Source: Synergistetes bacterium ADurb.Bin155 (GTDB taxonomy: Bacteria; Synergistota; Synergistia; Synergistales; Thermovirgaceae). Taken from it: DNA of 64,000 nt. The notes under the pieces were generated by a model. It saw only the letters and a program-made list of their open reading frames with translations. It ran no database searches and was not told the DNA's origin. The stretch spans positions 1 through 64,000 of the forward strand of contig MWDE01000004.1 in the NCBI GenBank assembly GCA_002070395.1. The letters run 5' to 3'. The position numbers and the translations under genes are program-made. Within the stretch, counting starts at the first letter, position 1. Each line of letters starts with the position of its first letter. Below, in pieces: positions 1-7,734 of this stretch.

Positions 1-1113
1 CTGGTTCCCGTTCCCGTTGGTGACCACGGCATCCGCCTCGGGCGTGCTGTCGGCCAGGCCCGGTGAAGCCCCGTCGGAGCCTGCGTATTCGTCGGTGACC
101 AGCACCGTCTTTATCCCTGCGCCTTCGAGCAGGCGGTCCAGGAGCATCAGGTCGTTTTCCGGGTTGCCGCCGCCGTCCTCGGAAATTATCACTCCTTGGG
201 CTCCCAGCATCCTAGCCATCTTGAAAGCCTGGGTGCAGATCCTGACCTTCTCGACCAGGGCGGTCTTGACGGGTGTGACCAGGACCCCCAGGAAGTTGAG
301 GGTTTTACCGTGTTCCTTGAGGAGGTCCTCAACGATGGGGTTGTTCTGGTGGTGGAAGGTCGTGTGCTTGTGGCAGGGGGCGGCGCAGTTACCGCTCACG
401 ATGGCCCCGTCGAGTACCTCACCCGGGGTCATGAGCAGGGGAAGGCACCCCTGGGCGTTGAGCCCGTAGATGTAGTTATCATGGAGGAGTCCCTGGGCTA
501 TCACCTGACACACGTACAACACCCTGGGAAGGGAGGGGTCCATACTGTAAAGGTCGGGGAGGTCCGCCCCGGGAATGCGGAGTTCCTTTTCCCACTCGGA
601 CGGGATGCCCGCCCTTCCTAAAAAGGCTGCGGCTCTGAGGCCGGCCATCCTGACCACCCGTTCGTGCTCGTGCTTGCTGAGCCCCGCGACGGGTTCGATG
701 ACCAGGACTACATTGTTCTTGCGCGAAAAGGTGGAGAACTCCGCGCCGGGCCCCGACATGTCGATGACCCCTTCCTGGAAGTTGACCATTTTCCCCGTTG
801 TCACGACGCACACCCCGTCGAGGGAGACGGTGATGCCCTCACCAGCCACGTGGGGGTCCGAAAAAATGCCTGGGAAGGGACTCTCCTCTTCCGAAAGCCT
901 TGCCCGGGGTTCAATGACGTCCTTCACGGGGACGATGCGGACGCTATCACCGGGGGCGGCGATCCGGATATCGACGCTTTTCATCTGTCGGTCCTCCAGC
1001 AGGACCTCGGTGAGGGTGGCGGCTTCGATGGTAAGGCAACCGTTTTTCACCTCGGTATATTTCCCGAAGGCCACCTTGTGGACCTTGACCTTCCTTAAAA
1101 TGAATTCTTTCAT
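1..1113 (-). CDS. grdE: Glycine/sarcosine/betaine reductase component B proprotein, partial
   Basis: The gene reads leftward off the window edge, so the C-terminus is missing; about 371 codons are present. It resembles the GrdE family, whose selenoenzyme complex reductively deaminates glycine, sarcosine or betaine to acetyl phosphate in Stickland-type fermentation. Supporting blocks are VPVKDVIEPR near residue 65, FQEGVIDMSGPGAEF near 112, QGLLHDNYIYG near 208 and SGNC at 240-243. In the family the proprotein is cleaved at this Asn-Cys bond and the Cys becomes a pyruvoyl group. The start is set by AAGGAGG about 8 nt upstream of ATG. Which substrate the complex uses cannot be told from this subunit; GrdG and GrdI are close relatives. 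The divergent XRE-cupin gene may regulate it. Confidence 0.85.
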   Translation of the reverse strand, partial: MKEFILRKVKVHKVAFGKYTEVKNGCLTIEAATLTEVLLEDRQMKSVDIRIAAPGDSVRIVPVKDVIEPRARLSEEESPFPGIFSDPHVAGEGITVSLDGVCVVTTGKMVNFQEGVIDMSGPGAEFSTFSRKNNVVLVIEPVAGLSKHEHERVVRMAGLRAAAFLGRAGIPSEWEKELRIPGADLPDLYSMDPSLPRVLYVCQVIAQGLLHDNYIYGLNAQGCLPLLMTPGEVLDGAIVSGNCAAPCHKHTTFHHQNNPIVEDLLKEHGKTLNFLGVLVTPVKTALVEKVRICTQAFKMARMLGAQGVIISEDGGGNPENDLMLLDRLLEGAGIKTVLVTDEYAGSDGASPGLADSTPEADAVVTNGNGNQ

Positions 1114-1210
1114 GGCAGGATCCTCCTTCATCGGTGTCTTTCGAGCCCTTCAGGTGCTAGAATAGGTTTCCATTGATTCAACAAATCCGCCTTTTGAAGG
1201 AGGTCGCCCG

Positions 1211-1819
1211 ATGGCCGGGGTTTTTGAAAAGGTCTCTTCCGACAATGAAAGCAACCAGATCGACCTCCTTATTGGGAGAAGGATCAGGGCGATCCGGCGG
1301 GGCGCCCAATTGACTCTGGATGTGCTCGCGCAGCGGACCGGGCTTTCGAAAGCCCTCCTTTCCAAGATCGAGAACGGCAAAGTCAGCTCTCCCATATCCA
1401 CCCATGCCAAGATCGCCCGTTCCCTGGGCGTCTCCCTGAGCGAACTCCTCAGGGAAGCCGAGGAGACCCGTTTCCTCCTTATCCGCAAGGAGGAGAGGAA
1501 GCCCCGCTCCAGTCGGAAGACGCCCTACGGTTACTCCTTTGAATCCCTTGGCGCCCGCTGGCCCAACAAGAGCTGGAGCCCCTTTCTGATGACTTATGAA
1601 CCCCTCCCCGAACCTCACACCTCGCCGGGTTTCAACTACGAAGGCGAGGAATTCATCTACGTCCTGGAGGGCAGGCTCGAGTTCTTCTGCGGCGAGAGCA
1701 AGTACGAACTGGACCCCGGGGACTGCCTCTTCGTCGACGGCAGCCTCCCTCACGGAGGGAGGGCCCTGGGCGATAAAAAATGCCTCGCACTCCTGGTGGT
1801 CCTCCCCAGGAACCCCTAG
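1211..1819 (+). CDS. XRE-family regulator with C-terminal cupin sensor
   Basis: This 202-aa protein has an N-terminal helix-turn-helix (residues about 18-78, with QRTGLSKALLSKIENGK as the recognition region) followed by a small cupin domain (about 120-200, EEFIYVLEGRLEF and LDPGDCLFVDGSLPHGG). This architecture is typical of regulators that sense a small metabolite in the cupin pocket and control adjacent amino acid or amine catabolism genes. A strong AAGGAGG lies 7 nt before the ATG. It is divergent from the reductase component B gene across about 100 bp, so that gene is the obvious candidate target; the ligand is unknown. Confidence 0.88.
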   Translation: MAGVFEKVSSDNESNQIDLLIGRRIRAIRRGAQLTLDVLAQRTGLSKALLSKIENGKVSSPISTHAKIARSLGVSLSELLREAEETRFLLIRKEERKPRSSRKTPYGYSFESLGARWPNKSWSPFLMTYEPLPEPHTSPGFNYEGEEFIYVLEGRLEFFCGESKYELDPGDCLFVDGSLPHGGRALGDKKCLALLVVLPRNP

Positions 1820-1856
1820 CGGCGGGCCCGGCAGGGGAGGGTTGTGCCCTTAGGCC

Positions 1857-2849
1857 TCACACGAAGTCGAAATGACCCCCCAATCCTTTCTCCCTGGCCC
1901 TCTCGAGTATGACCGTGGCGACGGCTATGTCCATGGCACCCGTCCCGATGGGGATGCAGAGGACCCGGTCATCCTCGGAGAGCCGGCCCGGCTTCTTGCC
2001 CGCCACGACCTCGCCGATGGTGGCGTCGATGTCCGACTCCTGAAACTTACCGGCCTCGACCAGCCCCTTGAGGGCGCCCCTGTGGAGGCACTGGCCGACG
2101 TGGTCAACGATAACCCGGTCGGCGGACAGTATGAAGTCATCGTCCACCTCCTGGTAGGAGCCCATGGGGAAGACGTTCGTCCTCCGGGCTATCCACTCGT
2201 TCTTGAGGAATTTTTCCTTGGATTGGGTGACGCAGACGATGGCATCCCCCCAGGCGGCGTCCCTGGGATCGTCGACGACGGTCACCTTGCCCTTGACGAT
2301 ATCCTTCATATCCTCGGCGTACTTCAGGGCGGACTCGCGGTTTATATCGAACACCCGGACTTCCTCGATATCGAAGACGGCGGCGACGGCCTCGGTCTGG
2401 GTGTGCCCCTGGCCACCGGCCCCGTAAAGTCCGAGCCGGATCGACGGCCCCTTGTGGAGGTACTTGAGGGAGACCGCCGTTTGGGCGCCGGTGCGCATGG
2501 AGGTGATCCACTCACCGTCCATGACGGCCTTGAAGTTGCCCACCCTGGGGTCGATGAGGAGTATCAGGGAGGTTATGTAGGGCAGGCCCAGTTTTTTACG
2601 CTCTCCCAGGAACCCGCCGGCCCACTTGATCCCCGCTGTGTCCAGCCAGCCCACGTAGGCCGGCATGGCGTTCATGAAGCCCTCGTAGGGGGGGTACTCG
2701 GCGGTCTCCCCGAGGTCCAGGCCCACCTTGGTGGGGTTGATCGTGGTGCCTTCGCCGAAACCCTTGAAGGTCTTCTCGGCGATCTCGACCACTTCCTTCA
2801 TGGTCATGAGGCTTTTCACTTCGGAACGGCTCAGCAGTACCGTCGACAT
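1857..2849 (-). CDS. Ornithine cyclodeaminase / mu-crystallin family dehydrogenase
   Basis: This is a 330-aa member of the OCD/alanine dehydrogenase-like family of NAD(P)-binding enzymes acting on amino or imino acids. The Rossmann glycine motif GLYGAGGQGHTQTEA sits near residue 137, preceded by the family block MRTGAQTA, and the C-terminus carries IPIGTGAMDIAVA. The ATG at 2849 is chosen over an in-frame upstream start because AAGGAGGGG precedes it at good spacing. Substrate cannot be assigned: ornithine cyclodeaminase, alanine dehydrogenase and ketimine reductase all occur in this family. Its position beside the reductase gene fits amino acid fermentation. A consensus-like promoter with an overlapping dyad lies about 120-155 bp upstream. 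Confidence 0.85.
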   Translation of the reverse strand: MSTVLLSRSEVKSLMTMKEVVEIAEKTFKGFGEGTTINPTKVGLDLGETAEYPPYEGFMNAMPAYVGWLDTAGIKWAGGFLGERKKLGLPYITSLILLIDPRVGNFKAVMDGEWITSMRTGAQTAVSLKYLHKGPSIRLGLYGAGGQGHTQTEAVAAVFDIEEVRVFDINRESALKYAEDMKDIVKGKVTVVDDPRDAAWGDAIVCVTQSKEKFLKNEWIARRTNVFPMGSYQEVDDDFILSADRVIVDHVGQCLHRGALKGLVEAGKFQESDIDATIGEVVAGKKPGRLSEDDRVLCIPIGTGAMDIAVATVILERAREKGLGGHFDFV

Positions 2850-2969
2850 GGGACGATCCCCTCCTTGAAATGTGTAACGGGCATTACCCCGGCCTCCCGC
2901 CTCAACGGCCTGGAACGGTCTTTCACTATCGGGGGTGTCACCCGCGCTTTGTTTCATGTCATGCCAATA

Positions 2970-3005
2970 AGTTTATTGTCGCTCAACAAGAATGTCAAGA
3001 GCGAC
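2970..3005 (-). promoter_or_regulatory. Promoter with overlapping dyad upstream of the OCD-family gene
   Basis: On the minus strand TTGACA (complement of 2993-2998) is separated by 17 nt from TAAACT (complement of 2970-2975). A perfect inverted repeat, GTCGCTC (2978-2984) and GAGCGAC (2999-3005) with a 14-nt centre, covers the -35 box and most of the spacer. The arrangement looks like a repressor or activator site. The predicted transcript has a leader of about 110 nt before the ATG at 2849. The rest of the interval 2850-3256 shows no gene. Confidence 0.55.
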
Positions 3006-3256
3006 GAGTCACCTCAACCGAAATCCAGGCGGAAGCGAGCGATTTGTTGCCTCAACAAGGGCCCAGCCGTAGGACCAAGCATCTTCCTTCAAGGGGCTTG
3101 AGCTTGGTGAAGAAAGGGGCGGAAAGGGCCGCAACGGGAATGGGGCGGGGGTCCCGGAACTGGCCGGTCCCTGACCCGCCACCGCGGTGCGTCGGGGGTG
3201 ATGTTCCGTTATCATAAAGGGCAGGCATTTCACGAAAGATCCCGGGAGGGGAAGAG

Positions 3257-4300
3257 ATGGCTGACACGAGAAGAATGGCCCAATTGGTGGAGAGGATAGA
3301 GTCCATACTCGGATCGGGCGAGGTGACCGATATACATCTCACCGCCGATGAGAGGATATGGGTGAGGTCCACGCGGGGCGAAATGGCGAGGCTCGCCGGC
3401 CCCGGCCAGGGGTGCAGGCCGTCGGGAGAGACGCTGGATGAACTGCATGGTGCCCTTTCAGGGGTTGACCGGCCCGACTATATCGCCGTCTTCCCTTCCG
3501 GCAAGAGGGTGCGCGTCAGGAGAACCTATTCCCTGGGCCGATCCCAACTCTTCCTCAGGGCTTTCTTCAATGAGATCCCTTCCGTGAAGGATCTAGGCAT
3601 CGACGGTTTCTTCCGGGAGGCTTTCACTATCCGCCCCGGCATCATCTGGATCTGCGGCCCTGTGGGCAGCGGCAAGACGACGCTCCTGGCGTCGCTGCTT
3701 TCGTGGTACGTCCAAAACGAGCCCCGCCACATTGTGACCATCGAGGACCCCGTCGAGTACGTCCTCGGCGAGGGCATGGGGATCGTCTCCCAAAGGCAAC
3801 TCGGCGACGACGTGGAGTCCTTCGCCCTGGGGGTGAGGAACAGCCTGAGGGAGGACCCCGATATAATAATGATCGGCGAAGTGAGGGACCCCGACACGGT
3901 GTCAGCGGCCCTTTCGGCGGCGGAGACGGGACACCTGGTCCTCGCGACCATCCACGCCCCCAATGTGGCCGGGATCATGGAGCGCGCCATCGGCATGTTC
4001 CCTCCGGGGGACAGGCAGGATAAGTGCATAAGGCTATCCCAGACGTTCTTCGGTGCCGTGGCTCTGCGGCTGGCCAACTCAGAAAAGGGGAGGGTCTGGC
4101 TCCACGAGGTGGCCTGGGGCGACCCGGCCATCAGGAACCATATAAGGGAGGGCAAACCCCACCAGATCCCCAGTTCCATTGAAATGAGGAAGGACGCCGG
4201 GATGCACACGCTGCTACAGAATATCAAGGAAGCCGTGAAGAAGGGGAGGATCACCGAGGAGGAAGCAAAGAAGCACATGCTCCTCGGCGATAGCTTGTGA
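3257..4300 (+). CDS. pilT: PilT-type pilus retraction ATPase
   Basis: This 347-aa protein is a type IV pilus retraction ATPase of the secretion ATPase superfamily. An N-terminal PAS-like region is followed by the RecA core with Walker A GPVGSGKTT (about 133-141), the IEDPVEYV Asp-box region, Walker B DPDIIMIGEVRD (about 203) and the His-box TGHLVLATIHAP. PilT hexamers work at the cytoplasmic base of the pilus. The gene stands alone: no pilB, pilC or pilM-Q is next to it, although a pilin-like gene lies at 19246-20250. GGGAGGGG precedes the ATG. Length matches the family. Confidence 0.92.
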   Translation: MADTRRMAQLVERIESILGSGEVTDIHLTADERIWVRSTRGEMARLAGPGQGCRPSGETLDELHGALSGVDRPDYIAVFPSGKRVRVRRTYSLGRSQLFLRAFFNEIPSVKDLGIDGFFREAFTIRPGIIWICGPVGSGKTTLLASLLSWYVQNEPRHIVTIEDPVEYVLGEGMGIVSQRQLGDDVESFALGVRNSLREDPDIIMIGEVRDPDTVSAALSAAETGHLVLATIHAPNVAGIMERAIGMFPPGDRQDKCIRLSQTFFGAVALRLANSEKGRVWLHEVAWGDPAIRNHIREGKPHQIPSSIEMRKDAGMHTLLQNIKEAVKKGRITEEEAKKHMLLGDSL

Positions 4301-4347
4301 CCCTCGGTTCTTTATAGGAAGCGCCTCGGGGGGCCCGCTAGGGATGG

Positions 4348-5577
4348 TCAGTGATCTTTTTCCTCCGGCCTCCCGTAGAGGTGTTCAGCCACGTCGTCCG
4401 CTTCGGCCTTGCCTTTCAAAATATCGCCCAAGCGGGAGATCTTTATTCTGACGGGCAACCTGAGGTCATCCACTACCAGGTCGCCCTCCTTTATCTCCCT
4501 GGTCATCTTTTCCCTCTCCACGGGCCAGTAGCGCACTCCTATGGTGGGGGTGTCCCTGAAGAACCGGTCCAGGACTTCGTCGAGGTTCTCCGCCAGCGCC
4601 AGGGCCCGCAGGATGAAAAGGGGCCTTCCCTTTTTCCCCAGACCCTGCAGTATATGGGCCTCCAGGGAGACCTCCTGGAGCACCTCCAGGGCCCTGCCCA
4701 TCTCCTCCCCCGTGGCGTCGTCGAGGGACGCCTCCACGAGCCAGACTTCCTCCATGCCGCCCACCTCCTGGAAACGTTCCATCTTGCCCCGTTCCAGCCC
4801 CTCCAGGTCAAGGGACACCACGGGGAAACCGATACCCTTCAGGGCTTCGACGATCCTCTCCCGGCGGTCGAAAAACCGGGGCAGGTCGCTCCTCTCTATC
4901 TCCAGGGAGGCCAACCCCGGCGGGAAGACGCGGACCCTCGAGTTCACGAAACCCTCTTCTGCCAGGAAAGTTTCCCCTCTTTCAATTTTACCGAGCAAGG
5001 GCCGTGAAATAGGGACTCCTGGAGGGAATCTTGTCGCAAGGCAGGGCGCCGCCGGTCTTTCACTGTTGGGCAGTCCCGCCTTCCTTGCCAGTTTCCGCAC
5101 TTCCAGTTTCGTGAGGCCGGCCTCGGCCAGGGGATGGATCACTCCGTCCTCGGCGGCGGCCCTCACGCCGGGCCTGTTATCTCCAAGGTCATCGGCCTGG
5201 AGGCCGTCGGCTACGAGGGAGAGCCCCGCTTCTTCAGCGTACCTTTTCGCCGCCCGGTGAAGGGCTTTCCTGCAAAAATAGCAGCGGTCAGGGGGGTTGG
5301 ACAGGACGCCCGGAGCCAGCAGAACATCGACATCCATCACTTGAAGGTCCAGGCCGAGTCTCTCGGCCGCCTCCCGGGCCATCTTTACTTCGTCTTCTTT
5401 TACCAGGGGCGTGCTGAAGGTCAGCGCCCTGACGCGCCCCGGTGCCCCTTCCGAAGCCAGCAGGGCCAGGACTGCGCTGTCGACCCCGCCCGAAAGGAGT
5501 ACCAGGGTGGAGGGGTTTTCCCTGAAGAAGGATCGGACCCTTTCGGCCTTATCCAACGGCGTCCCTTCCTTTTCCAT
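4348..5577 (-). CDS. larE: LarE sulfur insertase fused to a LarC C-terminal (LarC2) domain
   Basis: This 409-aa protein has two parts. Residues 1 to about 264 are LarE, which inserts sulfur into the pyridinium dicarboxylate precursor of the nickel-pincer nucleotide cofactor. The PP-loop LLSGGVDSAV is at 27-36, and three cysteines (C99 and C102 in CYFC, C179 in APCLATR) match the [4Fe-4S] type of LarE rather than the single sacrificial Cys type. Residues about 276-409 match the C-terminal domain of LarC, the CTP-dependent nickel insertase (EASLDDATGEEMG, GKKGRPLFILRAL, TIGVRYWPVER). The separate larC gene at 6409 lacks exactly this domain. An in-frame extension upstream to 6234 has no family similarity. 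The start is inferred from homology because the ribosome site is weak. Confidence 0.85.
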   Translation of the reverse strand: MEKEGTPLDKAERVRSFFRENPSTLVLLSGGVDSAVLALLASEGAPGRVRALTFSTPLVKEDEVKMAREAAERLGLDLQVMDVDVLLAPGVLSNPPDRCYFCRKALHRAAKRYAEEAGLSLVADGLQADDLGDNRPGVRAAAEDGVIHPLAEAGLTKLEVRKLARKAGLPNSERPAAPCLATRFPPGVPISRPLLGKIERGETFLAEEGFVNSRVRVFPPGLASLEIERSDLPRFFDRRERIVEALKGIGFPVVSLDLEGLERGKMERFQEVGGMEEVWLVEASLDDATGEEMGRALEVLQEVSLEAHILQGLGKKGRPLFILRALALAENLDEVLDRFFRDTPTIGVRYWPVEREKMTREIKEGDLVVDDLRLPVRIKISRLGDILKGKAEADDVAEHLYGRPEEKDH

Positions 5578-5788
5578 ACTTTTTGAACCACCACCGGAAA
5601 CGATACCACATCTTTCTGCCGCCGGTCTCAAAGTCTCCCGGCGGGCACGCTGACCAAGATCCCTTCGTCGAGCAAAAGCCCTCCTTTTCGCATTTTCGAG
5701 GCCCTTTTTTAGTATAATGAACCGCAGCCCCGGGGCGGGAGCGTTTCTTAAAGGGCCTCGTCCCCGCGGAATGGAGCGAACAACGACC

Positions 5789-6412
5789 ATGGATGAAAGG
5801 GAACTCCGCCTGCTGGCGGACAAGTTGAGAAGGAACGAGATAAAGATCGATGATTTCATCAGGTCCCTGAAAGGGCTGCCCTTCAAGGACTTGGGAGAGG
5901 TCAAGCTGGACACCCATAGGAGTTTGAGGAACGGCTTCGCTGAGATCATCTTCTGCCCGGGCAAAACGAGAGAGCAGCTTGAAGGAGTGGCCGGAGCCCT
6001 GGCGGAATGCCCCGGCAAGGCCCTGTTCTCGAGGATGACGCCGGAACAGTACCAGTGGGTCCTGGGAACCCTCCCGGGCCTCGAGTACCTGCCGAAGGCG
6101 CGGATGGGACGCCTGTGGCCCGAGAGGGAAGCCCCCTCGAGGGGCATGGTCCTTATCGTCACCGGCGGGAGCGGCGACGTCCCCGTCGCAGAGGAGGCGG
6201 CCGTCGTGGGTTGCCCCGTCGTGGCGGTGCCCACCAGCGTAGGCTACGGGGTCGCCCTGGGCGGCATCGGCCCCCTGGTCACGATGCTCAACTCCTGCGC
6301 TCTGGGCGTATCGGTGGTGAACATCGACAACGGCGTGGGTGCCGGCTTCACCGCGGCGCTCATCGCCGGCGGGAAGAAGGAAAAGAACAGGGAAGGGGAC
6401 CGACAGGAATGA
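5789..6412 (+). CDS. larB: LarB, shortened, with central region missing
   Basis: LarB carboxylates and hydrolyses nicotinic acid adenine dinucleotide, the first step of nickel-pincer cofactor synthesis. The N-terminal region, then TGGSGDVPVAEEAA (126-138), VPTSVGYG (147-154) and MLNSCALGVSVVNIDNG (166-182, with the family's nucleophilic Cys), are clear. GDVPVAEEAA runs directly into VVGCPVVAVPTSVGYG, however, and recalled family members have about 54 residues between these blocks, including the DVGVAGLHR and MEGAL motifs. The protein is 207 aa instead of about 250. A TATAAT at 5713-5718 overlaps the upstream in-frame ATG at 5717, so the ATG at 5789 is preferred. The stop overlaps the larC start (ATGA). 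Activity is doubtful. Confidence 0.85.
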   Translation: MDERELRLLADKLRRNEIKIDDFIRSLKGLPFKDLGEVKLDTHRSLRNGFAEIIFCPGKTREQLEGVAGALAECPGKALFSRMTPEQYQWVLGTLPGLEYLPKARMGRLWPEREAPSRGMVLIVTGGSGDVPVAEEAAVVGCPVVAVPTSVGYGVALGGIGPLVTMLNSCALGVSVVNIDNGVGAGFTAALIAGGKKEKNREGDRQE

Positions 6413-7185
6413 AGAAGACCCTTTACCTCAACTGTTACTCCGGTATAAGCGGGGACATGACGCTGGGCGTCCTCCTCGACCTTCTAGGGCGGGAAGATAT
6501 AGAGCCCTTTCTCGCGGGGCTGGTGCTCAAAAACTACGAGGTAAGTGTATCGCGGTCGAAGAGGGGAGGGATCACCGGCTTGGACGTACGGGTCATGCCG
6601 GGGGAGGACCACCCCCATCGGGGCTTGGCGGAGATAATGGAGATCATCGAAAAGAGCTCCATCGGCCCGGGGGCGGCGGCAAGGGCCTCTGAAGCCTTCC
6701 GGCTCCTGGCCGAGGCCGAGGCCGCCGTCCATGGCACATCGCCGGAGAAGATCCATTTCCACGAGGTGGGCGCCGTCGATTCCATCGTCGATATCGTCGG
6801 GGCCTGTATCCTGCTGGAAGCCCTAGACCCGGCCAGGGTGGTCATCTCATCCCTGAACTTGGGTTCAGGTACGGTAAAGTGCGCCCACGGCGAAATGCCC
6901 GTCCCCGCACCGGCGACGGCCAAGCTCTTGGAGGGGGTCCCCGTCTTCTCCCGGGGGGAGCCCATGGAAAGGACGACACCTACGGGTGCGGCCCTGGCAA
7001 GGGTTTTCGCCTCGGAGTTCGGTACCATCCCGCCCGGCGTCATCGTGAGGACGGGTTACGGCCTTGGAGACGCCGATACGGAACTGGCCAACGTCCTCCA
7101 GGGGACGCTGCTGGAAGAGGCGGACCTTGAGACCGGTGACGCCCACCTCGGCCGTCGGGGCGAGGGGCGCCGTCACCGGCACTGA
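6409..7185 (+). CDS. larC: LarC N-terminal domain only (LarC1), nickel-pincer cofactor nickel insertion
   Basis: This 258-aa protein matches the N-terminal two thirds of LarC: LNCYSGISGDMTLGVLLDL at the start, KIHFHEVGAVDSIVDIVGA near 115, VKCAHGEMPVPAPAT near 158 and TPTGAALARVFASEFG near 190. It stops after the NVLQG block, at the linker where full-length LarC continues into its CTP-binding C-terminal domain. That domain is not encoded downstream in any frame, because the convergent queD gene begins 5 bp later; it is fused to LarE at 4348-5577. In Lactobacillus plantarum LarC1 and LarC2 are joined by programmed frameshifting, so a split in trans would be a different solution. The start overlaps the larB stop. 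Confidence 0.88.
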   Translation: MKKTLYLNCYSGISGDMTLGVLLDLLGREDIEPFLAGLVLKNYEVSVSRSKRGGITGLDVRVMPGEDHPHRGLAEIMEIIEKSSIGPGAAARASEAFRLLAEAEAAVHGTSPEKIHFHEVGAVDSIVDIVGACILLEALDPARVVISSLNLGSGTVKCAHGEMPVPAPATAKLLEGVPVFSRGEPMERTTPTGAALARVFASEFGTIPPGVIVRTGYGLGDADTELANVLQGTLLEEADLETGDAHLGRRGEGRRHRH

Positions 7186-7190
7186 AGTAC

Positions 7191-7556
7191 CTATCGAAGG
7201 TCCTCGCCGTGGATTAGGATCGACGAAGTGGCCGTCTCCCAGACCTGGACCGAGTAGAGGCCGCAGTTGTCGCCCCTTACTCCCTCTTCTATCTGCCTCC
7301 AGATCCAGAGGGCGATGTTCTCGGCGGTGGGCTGGGGGATCGTGTCGTTCAGGAGCGAGTGGTCCAGGCGGTCCACCACGAGGCGCTCCACCAACTCCTT
7401 GAGCCGAACGAAGTCCATCACCATCGACTCGTGGTCGGGTTCCCCCTTCAGGGTCACCTGGAAGCGGTAGGTATGGCCGTGGAGGCTCTCGCACTTCCCG
7501 TGGTAGTGTTCCAACCTGTGAGCGGCGTCAAAGGAGAAATCCTTCTTGAGGTACAT
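7191..7556 (-). CDS. queD: 6-carboxy-5,6,7,8-tetrahydropterin synthase QueD
   Basis: This 121-aa protein is QueD, which converts 7,8-dihydroneopterin triphosphate to 6-carboxytetrahydropterin in queuosine/7-deazaguanine synthesis. The catalytic Cys and zinc histidines are visible in FDAAHRL, GKCESLHGHTY (residues 21-31) and LDHSLLND (64-71), and ETAT lies near the C-terminus. The length is typical. AAGGAG lies about 12 nt upstream of the ATG. It is convergent with larC, with 5 bp between the stops, and no other queuosine gene is adjacent. Confidence 0.93.
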   Translation of the reverse strand: MYLKKDFSFDAAHRLEHYHGKCESLHGHTYRFQVTLKGEPDHESMVMDFVRLKELVERLVVDRLDHSLLNDTIPQPTAENIALWIWRQIEEGVRGDNCGLYSVQVWETATSSILIHGEDLR

Positions 7557-7672
7557 GGGGGTCTCAACTCCTTCAGGCAGCGATAGATCCCTGATCCCGT
7601 GTCCATTATAAAGGAAGCCCCTTCAAACCCATCCCTTTAAAACTCCCCTGAAGGAACCTTGGGGGCGAACCC

Positions 7673-7712
7673 TTGCGCAAACGTTTATTACGAAATAGAA
7701 TAATCGTAATAA
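7673..7712 (+). promoter_or_regulatory. Promoter overlapped by a perfect 28-bp dyad (candidate metal-responsive operator)
   Basis: TTGCGC (7673-7678), a 17-nt spacer and TAGAAT (7696-7701) form a plausible sigma-70 promoter for the importer operon. TTATTACGA (7685-7693) and TCGTAATAA (7704-7712) form a perfect 9-bp inverted repeat with a 10-nt centre, covering the -10 box. The full span of 28 bp equals that of the E. coli NikR operator, although the half-site sequence differs. A site here would block RNA polymerase when bound. Which regulator binds is inference only. Confidence 0.6.
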
Positions 7713-7734
7713 TTTTGCCTTCGAGGTGATAGTA

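Noticed and set aside
1872-3101. 409-codon plus-strand open frame opposite the OCD-family gene
   Set aside because: It is a GC-rich antisense shadow: the minus strand has clear family motifs and a good ribosome site, the plus frame has neither.
4348-6234. Possible 628-aa protein extending LarE upstream to 6234
   Set aside because: The extra 219 residues have no family similarity, overlap larB on the other strand and are low-complexity in composition; the LarE fold starts at about 5577.
7186-7300. LarC C-terminal domain downstream of larC in another frame (programmed frameshift as in L. plantarum)
   Set aside because: The queD gene begins 5 bp after the larC stop on the other strand, and no LarC2 motifs are readable in any plus frame there.
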